Assembly: GCA_937873805.1 (NCBI GenBank)
Contig: CALMWO010000527.1
Location: 1 to 6,376, forward strand
Length of the DNA: 6,376 bases
Direction of reading: 5' to 3'
DNA from: an uncultured Hyphomonadaceae bacterium
Lineage (GTDB): Bacteria > Pseudomonadota > Alphaproteobacteria > Caulobacterales > Hyphomonadaceae
Below are positions 1 to 5,706 of this stretch, in pieces. The notes below the pieces were generated by a model, which was not told the origin of the DNA, searched no databases, and worked only from the letters and a program-made list of their open reading frames with translations. Numbering within the stretch: position 1 is the first letter of the stretch; the number at the start of each line of letters is the position of its first letter. The position numbers and the translations under genes were made by a program.

Positions 1-607
1 CGCGCGCGAGGGCTTTGCCGCGGCGAGCACGCGGATGATTTCCACCGAGAGCGGCGTCAATCTGCAGGCGATCACCTATCACTTCGGCAGCAAGGCCGAA
101 CTCTATCGCGGCGTGGTCCAGCACATCGCAGACGCCATGAGCGCCATTGTCGGTCCTGCCGCCGGCGCGATCGAGGAACGCTTGAGCGCTGGCGCCGTCC
201 CTCCCGATGACGCGCGCGAATTGGTGCATCTGGCGCTCGCCAATATCGCGCGCGCGTTGCTTCTGGAGGCCTCCGACGATTGGGCGCGCATCATCCTCCG
301 CGAACAGATGCAGCCAGGTCCGGAGTTCGAGATCCTGTTCTCCAGTAGTATGGGGCGTATGCTGACCATGCTGGTAAGGCTGACCGCAATCGCGCTCGAT
401 CGTGATCCTGCGGACACCGAAACGCGCGCGCGCGCTCTGGCCATGCTGGGGCAAGTGCTTGTCTTTCGCATGGCGCGCGCCGCTGCCCTGCGAGTTCTCG
501 GTTGGAACAAGATAGGTAAGGACGAGTTCCACGTTCTCGAACGCGCCATTCGCGCAAATGTCGATGCGATTCTAGCCCAAAACGACGCTGAAAGATCAGC
601 GTCATGA
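1..607 (+). CDS. cecR: TetR-family transcriptional regulator, CecR (YbiH)-like, 5'-truncated by the window edge
   Basis: Predicted DNA-binding repressor of the downstream exporter operon. The open frame runs to the window edge without a stop (frame starting at base 2, 201 codons before the TGA at 605-607), so the ATG at 35 is internal. Residues encoded before it (AREGFAAASTR) continue the first helix of a TetR helix-turn-helix. The second helix and recognition helix follow, ending in the family hallmark AITYHFGSKAELY. About 20-25 N-terminal residues are probably missing, judged against the roughly 220-residue family length. The C-terminal ligand/dimer domain ends in MLGQVLVFR, an LGW motif and a final VDAIL helix. 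This matches what I remember of E. coli CecR (LLGEVLAFR, TGW, IDLIL). In E. coli CecR heads the ybhGFSR operon and affects cefoperazone and chloramphenicol sensitivity; the same gene order here supports the assignment. The stop overlaps the next start by 4 bases. The inducing ligand cannot be inferred. The call is firm for TetR family and good for CecR type. Confidence 0.9.
   Translation, partial: AREGFAAASTRMISTESGVNLQAITYHFGSKAELYRGVVQHIADAMSAIVGPAAGAIEERLSAGAVPPDDARELVHLALANIARALLLEASDDWARIILREQMQPGPEFEILFSSSMGRMLTMLVRLTAIALDRDPADTETRARALAMLGQVLVFRMARAAALRVLGWNKIGKDEFHVLERAIRANVDAILAQNDAERSAS
584..603 (+). promoter_or_regulatory. Perfect 8-bp inverted repeat directly before the ybhG start codon
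   Basis: GACGCTGA (584-591) and TCAGCGTC (596-603) are exact reverse complements separated by AAGA (592-595); the ATG of ybhG begins at 604. As RNA this would be a stable 8-bp stem with a 4-base loop. The purine-rich stretch GAAAGA (590-595), the only Shine-Dalgarno-like sequence at this junction, lies in the loop and top of the stem. The element overlaps the last codons of the regulator gene (NDAERSAS). It could hold back independent initiation of ybhG so that translation depends on ribosomes finishing cecR, or as DNA it could be a palindromic TetR-type operator. The structure is seen directly; either function is inference, and chance cannot be excluded. Confidence 0.45.
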
Positions 608-1647
608 CACGCAAACGCATCATCCTTCGTGCGGCGGCGGGAGCACTCGGCCTGGCCCTTGCCTTTGCGCTCTGGAACTTCGCGATTGCGCCTATGTTTC
701 GCGGCCAAGCCGAACAGTACTTGGTTCTCCAAGGCAATATCGACATTCGACAGGTGCAGCTTGGATTTCGTGTCAACGGACGCATAGCAGAAATGTTTGT
801 CGAGGAAGGTGACAGGGTCGAAGCGGGCACGGCTTTGGCGCATCTCGATCCTGAGTCGCTTGAGAACGAGCGCGCCGTGGCGGCGGCGGAGTTGGCGACG
901 CGGCAGGCAGACTTGCGCCGATTGGAGGCTGGCATGCGTCCAGCCGAGATTCGCAGCGCCGAGGCACGCGTGATCGAGGCGCGCGCCTCGCAGCGCAGCG
1001 CCGAAGAAACCGCGCGCCGGCAGGAGACTTTGTTCGCCAACGGGGCTGTTTCCCAACAATCCGCCACCGAATCGCGGGCACGGGCCGAGGAAACCAGAGC
1101 CCGCCTGCATGTTGCTGAAGCAGCGCTGAACCTGGCACGAGAAGGCTTTCGAGCCGAGGATGTCGATGCAGGTCGCGCTGCGCTAGCGGCAGCCGAAGCG
1201 CGTCTACGGACCGCGGAAACGAGGCTCGCCGATGCGACATTGAAGGCGCCTTCGGCCGGTGTCGTGCTCGCCCGCGTCCGTGAACCGGGCGCAATCGTGC
1301 AGCCGGGAGAAACCGCGCTTACGCTGGCGCTAGATCGCCCGCTTTGGGTGCGCGCATATGTACAGGGCGAGGATTTGGCGCGCGTCGCCCCTGGCGCCGA
1401 GGCCGAGGTCTGGACCGATGCCGCGCCCGACCGGCGCTATCGCGGACAAGTCGGCTTCGTTTCGCCGACCGCGGAATTTACGCCGCGAACAGTCCAGACT
1501 GAAAACCTGCGCAGCGGCCTCGTCTATCAGGTCCGCATCATCGTCGCCGAACCCGACGCACTCCTGCGCCAAGGTATGCCGGCGAGCGTGGGCATTCGCG
1601 CATTAAACCTGGAGTCCGCGCCGGATGACGATCGGGAGCGCCCGTGA
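604..1647 (+). CDS. ybhG: HlyD-family periplasmic adaptor subunit, YbhG-like
   Basis: Membrane fusion (adaptor) protein, 347 residues against about 330 in E. coli YbhG. It is thought to link the inner-membrane ABC exporter to an outer-membrane channel. Residues 9-31 form a single hydrophobic N-terminal anchor with basic residues before it and no lipobox cysteine, so the bulk is periplasmic. Residues 45-83 are the first half of the lipoyl-like domain (LGFRVNGRIAEMFVEEGDRV). Residues 85-210 are Ala/Glu/Arg-rich with heptad character, giving the coiled-coil hairpin that turns around 145-150 (FANGAVS). Residues 211-245 (LKAPSAGVVLARVREPG) complete the lipoyl domain. Residues 246-333 form the beta-barrel region and include WVRAYV and the highly characteristic GQVGFVSPTAEFTP, which I recognise from YbhG. 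The ATG at 604 lies in an ATGA overlap with the regulator's stop; the ribosome-binding site is weak (GAAAGA), consistent with coupling. No outer-membrane factor gene is present in the window. Confidence 0.93.
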   Translation: MTRKRIILRAAAGALGLALAFALWNFAIAPMFRGQAEQYLVLQGNIDIRQVQLGFRVNGRIAEMFVEEGDRVEAGTALAHLDPESLENERAVAAAELATRQADLRRLEAGMRPAEIRSAEARVIEARASQRSAEETARRQETLFANGAVSQQSATESRARAEETRARLHVAEAALNLAREGFRAEDVDAGRAALAAAEARLRTAETRLADATLKAPSAGVVLARVREPGAIVQPGETALTLALDRPLWVRAYVQGEDLARVAPGAEAEVWTDAAPDRRYRGQVGFVSPTAEFTPRTVQTENLRSGLVYQVRIIVAEPDALLRQGMPASVGIRALNLESAPDDDRERP

Positions 1648-3353
1648 CAGCACCGTTGGCGATAATCCAAGGCGCCAGCAAGTCGTTTGCCGGAATGGAC
1701 CGCCCTGCGCTCGACGCCATAACCGCCTCAATCGCAGCTGGCCGACTCACGGGCATTGTTGGTCCTGACGCCGCCGGCAAGACAACCTTGATCCGCCTGA
1801 TGACGGGCCTCGTTCTGCCCGACCACGGCGATGTGAGCATTCTAGGCGCCAACACGCGAAGCAACCCGGGGACGGCGCAGGCCAGCATCGGCTACATGCC
1901 GCAACGCTTCGGCCTCTATGAAGATCTGAGCGTCCAGGAAAATCTCGATCTCTATGCCGATCTTCAGGGCCTTTCAGCAGCGGAACGTAACAGCGCCTTC
2001 GATAGATTGCTCGACTTCACCGATCTCGGTGCGTTTCGCGCAAGGCTGGCGGGCAAACTATCTGGCGGCATGAAGCAGAAACTCGGGCTTGCCTGCGCTC
2101 TACTGCGCCGTCCGCGCCTCCTGCTGCTCGACGAGCCGTCAGTTGGGGTTGATCCCGCGTCCCGACGTGAATTGTGGGCGATGGTGCGTGGCCTTGTCGA
2201 CCCCGAAACGGCTGTGGTCTGGTCGACCTCGTATCTCGACGAAGCAGAGCGCTGCGACGAGGTTCTGCTGCTGAACGAGGGACGCTTGCTCTATGCCGGT
2301 TCGCCGCAGGGACTGACGGCGCGTGTGGAGGGGCGCGTCTTCCGCGTACGCCCCGACGCAGGCGCCAAGCGCACAGAACTGCAGCGCCTTGAGAGCGACC
2401 CCACAATCGCAGACGCGGTGCTCCAGGGAGATTCCATCCGCGTGATGACGCGCGCACACGATAAGCCCGCCGGCCTCAGCTCGGCTTCAGCGGCGCCGCC
2501 TCGCTTTGAAGATGCGTTCGTCGATCTTCTGGGCGGATCGCATCTCCGAGACTCTCCGCTCGCAGCCGCTATGCGCATGATCCCCGCAAGCGACAAGCCC
2601 GTTATCGAGGCACGCGGACTGACAAAACAGTTCGGCGCCTTCACTGCCGCCGAAAACATCACCTTCCAGGTACGTCCGGGGGAGATCTTCGGTTTGCTCG
2701 GCCCGAACGGTGCGGGCAAGTCCACCACGTTTAAAATGCTGTGCGGCCTGTTGCGGCCTACAAGCGGCGAGGGCCACGTGGCGGGTATCGATCTTCGCCG
2801 CGCCGCGCCCAAGGCGCGTGCGCGTCTGGGCTACATGGCGCAAAAATTCTCGCTCTATGGGGAACTTTCGGTGCGCCAGAACCTCGACTTTTTTGCCGGC
2901 GTTTATGGCCTCACCGGCACGCGCCGTCGAGATCGTGTCGCGACCATGATCGAAGTGTTCGAGCTCGGCCCCATGGCTGGGCGGAACGCAGGAGCCCTGC
3001 CCCTGGGATTCAAGCAGCGCCTGGCGCTCGCCTGCGCACTGCTACACGAGCCTGACGCTCTTTTTCTCGATGAGCCAACCTCTGGCGTTGATCCCTTGGC
3101 GCGGCGCGAATTCTGGTCGCACATCAATGCGCTCGTCAAAAAGAACGTGGCCGTGCTGGTCACTACCCATTTCATGGAGGAGGCTGAGTATTGCGACCGT
3201 ATCAGCCTGATCTATCGTGCGCGCCTCGTGGCGGAGGGCAGCCCGGATGCACTCAAGGACGCGGTGCGCGATGCCGAACTGCCGGACCCGACCATGGATG
3301 ACGCGTTCATCCGGCTGATCGAGCGCTCGGACGCCGAGCGGGAGGAGCCATGA
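1644..3353 (+). CDS. ybhF: Tandem ABC-transporter ATPase with two nucleotide-binding domains, YbhF-like
   Basis: Cytoplasmic ATPase of 569 residues (E. coli YbhF is about 578) with two fused domains, so one chain supplies both halves of the ATPase dimer. Domain 1: Walker A 40-47 (GPDAAGKT), Q-loop Gln87, signature LSGG 139-142, Walker B with Asp163/Glu164, D-loop GVD 168-170. Domain 2: Walker A 353-360 (GPNGAGKS), Q-loop Gln400, signature LPLG 452-455, Walker B with Asp476/Glu477, switch His509 (VTTHFMEEAE). Each domain is followed by a related tail (PRFEDAFVDLL near 286-296; PTMDDAFIRLI near 549-559). In domain 1, Ala43 replaces the conserved Walker A glycine and Ser196 stands where the switch histidine should be; domain 2 has the non-canonical signature, so one composite ATP site looks degenerate. 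The GTG start at 1644 overlaps the ybhG stop (GTGA), has GGGAG at 1634-1638, and gives an N-terminus aligning with YbhF; the in-frame Met18 would cut off the first beta strand. Confidence 0.95.
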   Translation: MTAPLAIIQGASKSFAGMDRPALDAITASIAAGRLTGIVGPDAAGKTTLIRLMTGLVLPDHGDVSILGANTRSNPGTAQASIGYMPQRFGLYEDLSVQENLDLYADLQGLSAAERNSAFDRLLDFTDLGAFRARLAGKLSGGMKQKLGLACALLRRPRLLLLDEPSVGVDPASRRELWAMVRGLVDPETAVVWSTSYLDEAERCDEVLLLNEGRLLYAGSPQGLTARVEGRVFRVRPDAGAKRTELQRLESDPTIADAVLQGDSIRVMTRAHDKPAGLSSASAAPPRFEDAFVDLLGGSHLRDSPLAAAMRMIPASDKPVIEARGLTKQFGAFTAAENITFQVRPGEIFGLLGPNGAGKSTTFKMLCGLLRPTSGEGHVAGIDLRRAAPKARARLGYMAQKFSLYGELSVRQNLDFFAGVYGLTGTRRRDRVATMIEVFELGPMAGRNAGALPLGFKQRLALACALLHEPDALFLDEPTSGVDPLARREFWSHINALVKKNVAVLVTTHFMEEAEYCDRISLIYRARLVAEGSPDALKDAVRDAELPDPTMDDAFIRLIERSDAEREEP

Positions 3354-4492
3354 CCCCGCCGCGCCAGCTCGGATCGCTTGGGCGCATCGCTGCCTTGGCC
3401 CGCAAGGAAGCCAAACAGATCCGCCGCGATCCCTCGAGCGCGGTAATCGTGCTGTTCCTGCCGCTCTTTCTCCTCTTTCTCTTCGGTTACGGCATCTCGC
3501 TCGACGCCGCCTCGGTGCGGCTTGGTGTGGTCCTCGAGGAGCGTGGTCCAGATGCGCGGAGTCTTGCCGACGCCTATTCCAATGCCCCCGACTTCGAGGT
3601 GCTGCTATATCCAAGCCGAGCCGAAGCTGAACGCGCTCTTCGGGCCAACGAGCTGCGGGGCTTTCTTGTCATCCCCCCTGATTTCTCCCAGCGCCTGCAT
3701 GCGCGCGGTTCGTGGCCCGCGCAGATCCATATCGTTACCGACGGCTCGCAACCCAACACTGCCGAGATCGTCGCCAATTATTCCCAGGGCGTGCTGGCAA
3801 CCTGGTCGACACAATTCGCTCGTGATCGTGGTGTAGCCTCCACGCCTGCCATTTCGATCGAGCCGCGGTTCTGGTTCAACGAGGATCTGCGGACGCGGTA
3901 CAATCTCGTGCCAGGCTCGATCGCACTGGTCATGACGATCATCGGCACGCTTCTCACCGCATTGGTGGTGGCACGCGAATGGGAACGCGGCACACTCGAG
4001 GCCGTGTTTGCGACCCCTGTCAGCGCCCTTGAACTGCTGGTCTCCAAGTTCATCCCCTATTTTCTACTCGCGCTGGCGACCATGGCGGCGTGCGTGGCGG
4101 CGGCAATCTTTCTGTTCGGCGTGCCTTTCCGTGGCTCGTTCCTGGCTATCCTTGCGCTGACTGCCGCATTTCTGGCGCCGGCGCTCGGACAAGGACTTCT
4201 CATCTCCTCTGCGGCAAAGAATCAGTTCGTCGCCTCGCAACTTGCGCTCTTCTCCGGCTTCCTGCCGGCGATGCTGCTTTCCGGCTTCATGTTCGAGATC
4301 GAGTCTATGCCCGAGCCCATCAGGGCGATCACCGCGATCATCCCGGCACGCTATTTCGTCACCGGGCTGCAGACAGTGTTCTTGGCCGGCGACGTCTGGG
4401 AAGTGCTCCTGCCAGCAATACTCAAGATGCTAGGGCTTGGGGCCGTGCTTTTGTTCTTCGCGTGGCGCGTGACGCCGAAGAGGATCGCCTGA
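3350..4492 (+). CDS. ybhS: ABC-2 type exporter permease subunit, YbhS-like
   Basis: Inner-membrane permease of 380 residues (E. coli YbhS about 377), one half of the predicted heteromeric channel driven by YbhF. A cytoplasmic amphipathic start (ARKEAKQIRRDPSS, 17-30) leads into membrane segment 1 (31-49). A large extracytoplasmic domain (about 50-185) contains GFLVIPPDFS and VTDGSQPNTAEIV. Five more hydrophobic segments follow at about 187-207, 234-256, 264-286, 295-315 and 350-371. The cytoplasmic coupling region after segment 2 carries VVAREWERGTLEAV, typical of this permease family, and IPARYF (331-336) precedes the last segment. The start at 3350 is an ATGA overlap with the ybhF stop and has a strong ribosome-binding site (GGAGG, 3341-3345), the best in the operon. 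It resembles the following gene in architecture, as expected for paralogous subunits. The transported substrate cannot be read from the sequence; drug efflux and Na+(Li+)/H+ exchange have been reported for the E. coli system as I recall, but this should not be transferred firmly. Confidence 0.93.
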   Translation: MTPPRQLGSLGRIAALARKEAKQIRRDPSSAVIVLFLPLFLLFLFGYGISLDAASVRLGVVLEERGPDARSLADAYSNAPDFEVLLYPSRAEAERALRANELRGFLVIPPDFSQRLHARGSWPAQIHIVTDGSQPNTAEIVANYSQGVLATWSTQFARDRGVASTPAISIEPRFWFNEDLRTRYNLVPGSIALVMTIIGTLLTALVVAREWERGTLEAVFATPVSALELLVSKFIPYFLLALATMAACVAAAIFLFGVPFRGSFLAILALTAAFLAPALGQGLLISSAAKNQFVASQLALFSGFLPAMLLSGFMFEIESMPEPIRAITAIIPARYFVTGLQTVFLAGDVWEVLLPAILKMLGLGAVLLFFAWRVTPKRIA

Positions 4493-4494
4493 CG

Positions 4495-5592
4495 ATGTGG
4501 GAGCGCATACTCTCGCTGATCGTCAAGGAGCTACTGGCGCTCACGCGAGATCCGCGGGGGCGCTTGGTGCTGGTCGCGCCTCCGCTCATCCAGCTCTTCG
4601 TCTTCACCTTCGCGGCCACACTCGAAGTGCGTAACGTCGACATAGCCGTCGTTAACTTGGACCACGGCCGGTGGGGACGCGAAATCGTCGCGCGCATGGA
4701 GGCGACCTCTACGTTCGACGAGGTGATTGTGCTTTCAAGCGTCGGTGAGATCACGGACGTCATCGACAGCGGCCGCGCTCTCGCCGCTATCCATATCCCG
4801 CAAGACTTCTCCCGCGACATCGAAGCGGGTCGCACCGCTCACACCCAAATCGTACTCGATGGTCGGCGCGCAAACGCCGCCCAGATTCTGTTCGGGTATA
4901 TCAATCGGATCGTAGCAGGCGTCGGAGCGACGGCACGCCCCCTCCCCGTTTTGACCGACGGAGTGGTACGCCACTGGTTCAATCCCAACCTCGTCTATCG
5001 CTGGTTCATGGTTCCGGCGCTGCTCGCGATGATCACCATGCTCACTGCCATCGTCGTGACCACGCTCTCGATCGCACGCGAACGGGAACTGGGAACCTTC
5101 GACCAGTTACTGGTCTCGCCTCTGAATCAAACTGAAATCATGCTTGGCAAAATCGCGCCAGGATTTCTCATCAGTGCGTTGCAAGGCACGATTTTCATAG
5201 CCTTGGCCGTGTTTGCATTGGGCGTGCCCCTCTTGGGATCGCTGCCGCTGCTCTATCTCGCGATGGTGTTCTTCCTGGCGGCCGTGCTCGGAGTGGGTCT
5301 TTTCATATCTGCGATTTCTGCAACGCAGCAGCAAGCCATAATCGGGGCGTTCGCCTTCATCGCTCCGGCCATCATGTTATCCGGCTTTGGCGCGCCGGTC
5401 GAAAATATGCCCGAGTGGTTGCAGGCGTTCACCATGATCAACCCACTGCGGCACTTCCTGGTGATCGTGCACGGCGTGTTTCTGAAAGACATGCCGGCTC
5501 TGGAAATCCTGAGCAATACCGCTCCGCTCATCATTATCGCGAGCATCACCTTGCCCGCTGCGGCCTGGATGTTTCGAGCGAGGACGCAATAA
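4495..5592 (+). CDS. ybhR: ABC-2 type exporter permease subunit, YbhR-like
   Basis: Second inner-membrane permease, 365 residues (E. coli YbhR about 368). The frame is open back to about 4090, but the upstream part lies over the conserved 3' half of ybhS. The ATG at 4495 gives the expected N-terminus (MWERILSLIVKELLALTRDP) and has AAGAGGA at 4478-4484 upstream. It starts two bases after the ybhS stop. Order of parts: basic amphipathic start 1-22, membrane segment 1 (about 24-42), extracytoplasmic domain 43-170 with IPQDFS, LDGRRANAAQI and NPNLVYRWF, then segments near 171-191, 221-243, 249-272, 281-299 and 342-359. The coupling region after segment 2 reads LSIARERELGTFDQLLVSPL, and VENMPEWLQAFTMINPLRHF (302-321) precedes the last segment. 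Both blocks are familiar from YbhR. It probably pairs with YbhS, which has the same plan but diverged sequence, and ends the operon with TAA at 5590-5592. Confidence 0.93.
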   Translation: MWERILSLIVKELLALTRDPRGRLVLVAPPLIQLFVFTFAATLEVRNVDIAVVNLDHGRWGREIVARMEATSTFDEVIVLSSVGEITDVIDSGRALAAIHIPQDFSRDIEAGRTAHTQIVLDGRRANAAQILFGYINRIVAGVGATARPLPVLTDGVVRHWFNPNLVYRWFMVPALLAMITMLTAIVVTTLSIARERELGTFDQLLVSPLNQTEIMLGKIAPGFLISALQGTIFIALAVFALGVPLLGSLPLLYLAMVFFLAAVLGVGLFISAISATQQQAIIGAFAFIAPAIMLSGFGAPVENMPEWLQAFTMINPLRHFLVIVHGVFLKDMPALEILSNTAPLIIIASITLPAAAWMFRARTQ

Positions 5593-5639
5593 GATTGGTG
5601 AGAGCCGTCTGCTTGACAAAATGCCGTATTGCTTGGGCC

Positions 5640-5652
5640 AACTACCGTAGTT
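5640..5652. repeat. Perfect 13-base palindrome in the intergenic region
   Basis: AACTAC and GTAGTT are exact reverse complements around a single C (5646). As RNA, steric limits leave about a 5-bp AT-rich stem with a 3-base loop, too weak and without a T-run to be a standard terminator. As DNA it is a plausible dimer-binding site or recombination-related element, but no function can be assigned. A palindrome of this size can occur by chance. Confidence 0.4.
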
Positions 5653-5682
5653 CAGTGTGCCCCCGTGCCAACGACCTGAATC

Positions 5683-5705
5683 CGACACTTATAGAAGCGA
5701 CACTT
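5683..5705. repeat. 8-base direct repeat just past the integrase stop
   Basis: CGACACTT occurs at 5683-5690 and again at 5698-5705, a period of 15 bases; the second copy ends two bases from the integrase stop codon (TAG complement at 5707-5709). Read on the integrase strand the unit is AAGTGTCG. Short direct repeats beside integrase genes can be arm-type binding sites, but two 8-base copies are thin evidence. Confidence 0.35.
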
Positions 5706-5706
5706 G

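Larger units (their letters stand above)
5593..5706. other. Convergent intergenic region between the exporter operon and the integrase gene
   Basis: These 114 bases separate two genes that face each other. I looked for a Rho-independent terminator on both strands and found no GC-rich stem followed by a T-run. I found no tRNA-like arms that would explain integration here. The region holds a TTGACA hexamer (5613-5618) with no acceptable -10 box at the right distance, the palindrome at 5640-5652 and the direct repeat at 5683-5705. If the integrase belongs to an element that ends here, the junction would most likely lie in this stretch, but no second att copy is available in the window to prove it. 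Confidence 0.6.

Noticed and set aside
423..433. CGCGCGCGCGC run as a Z-DNA or regulatory element
   Set aside because: It lies inside the TetR-family coding region, encodes an ordinary Arg/Ala helix segment, and similar CG runs occur throughout this GC-rich DNA.
35..607. ATG at 35 as the start of the TetR-family gene
   Set aside because: It would remove the first half of the helix-turn-helix. The residues encoded upstream continue the domain without a stop, so the gene begins left of the window.
103..1110. Long antisense open frame (335 codons) opposite the regulator and adaptor genes
   Set aside because: It is a mirror of GC-rich coding DNA. The product is low-complexity and Arg/Ser/Ala-rich with no recognisable motif, while the opposite strand encodes well-supported proteins.
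4090..4494. An open frame upstream of and in frame with ybhR that would make a 500-residue protein
   Set aside because: It lies over the conserved membrane segments of ybhS in another frame, and its translation is Arg/Ala-rich without family features. The ATG at 4495 has a ribosome-binding site and gives the expected permease N-terminus and length.
5613..5641. TTGACA hexamer as a -35 box of a promoter
   Set aside because: No sequence resembling a -10 box occurs 16-18 bases downstream, and no plus-strand gene follows.
5593..5706. tRNA gene or CRISPR-like array as an integration target
   Set aside because: No cloverleaf arms, no TpsiC-like motif in the right context and no regularly spaced long repeats are present; the only repeat is two 8-base words.
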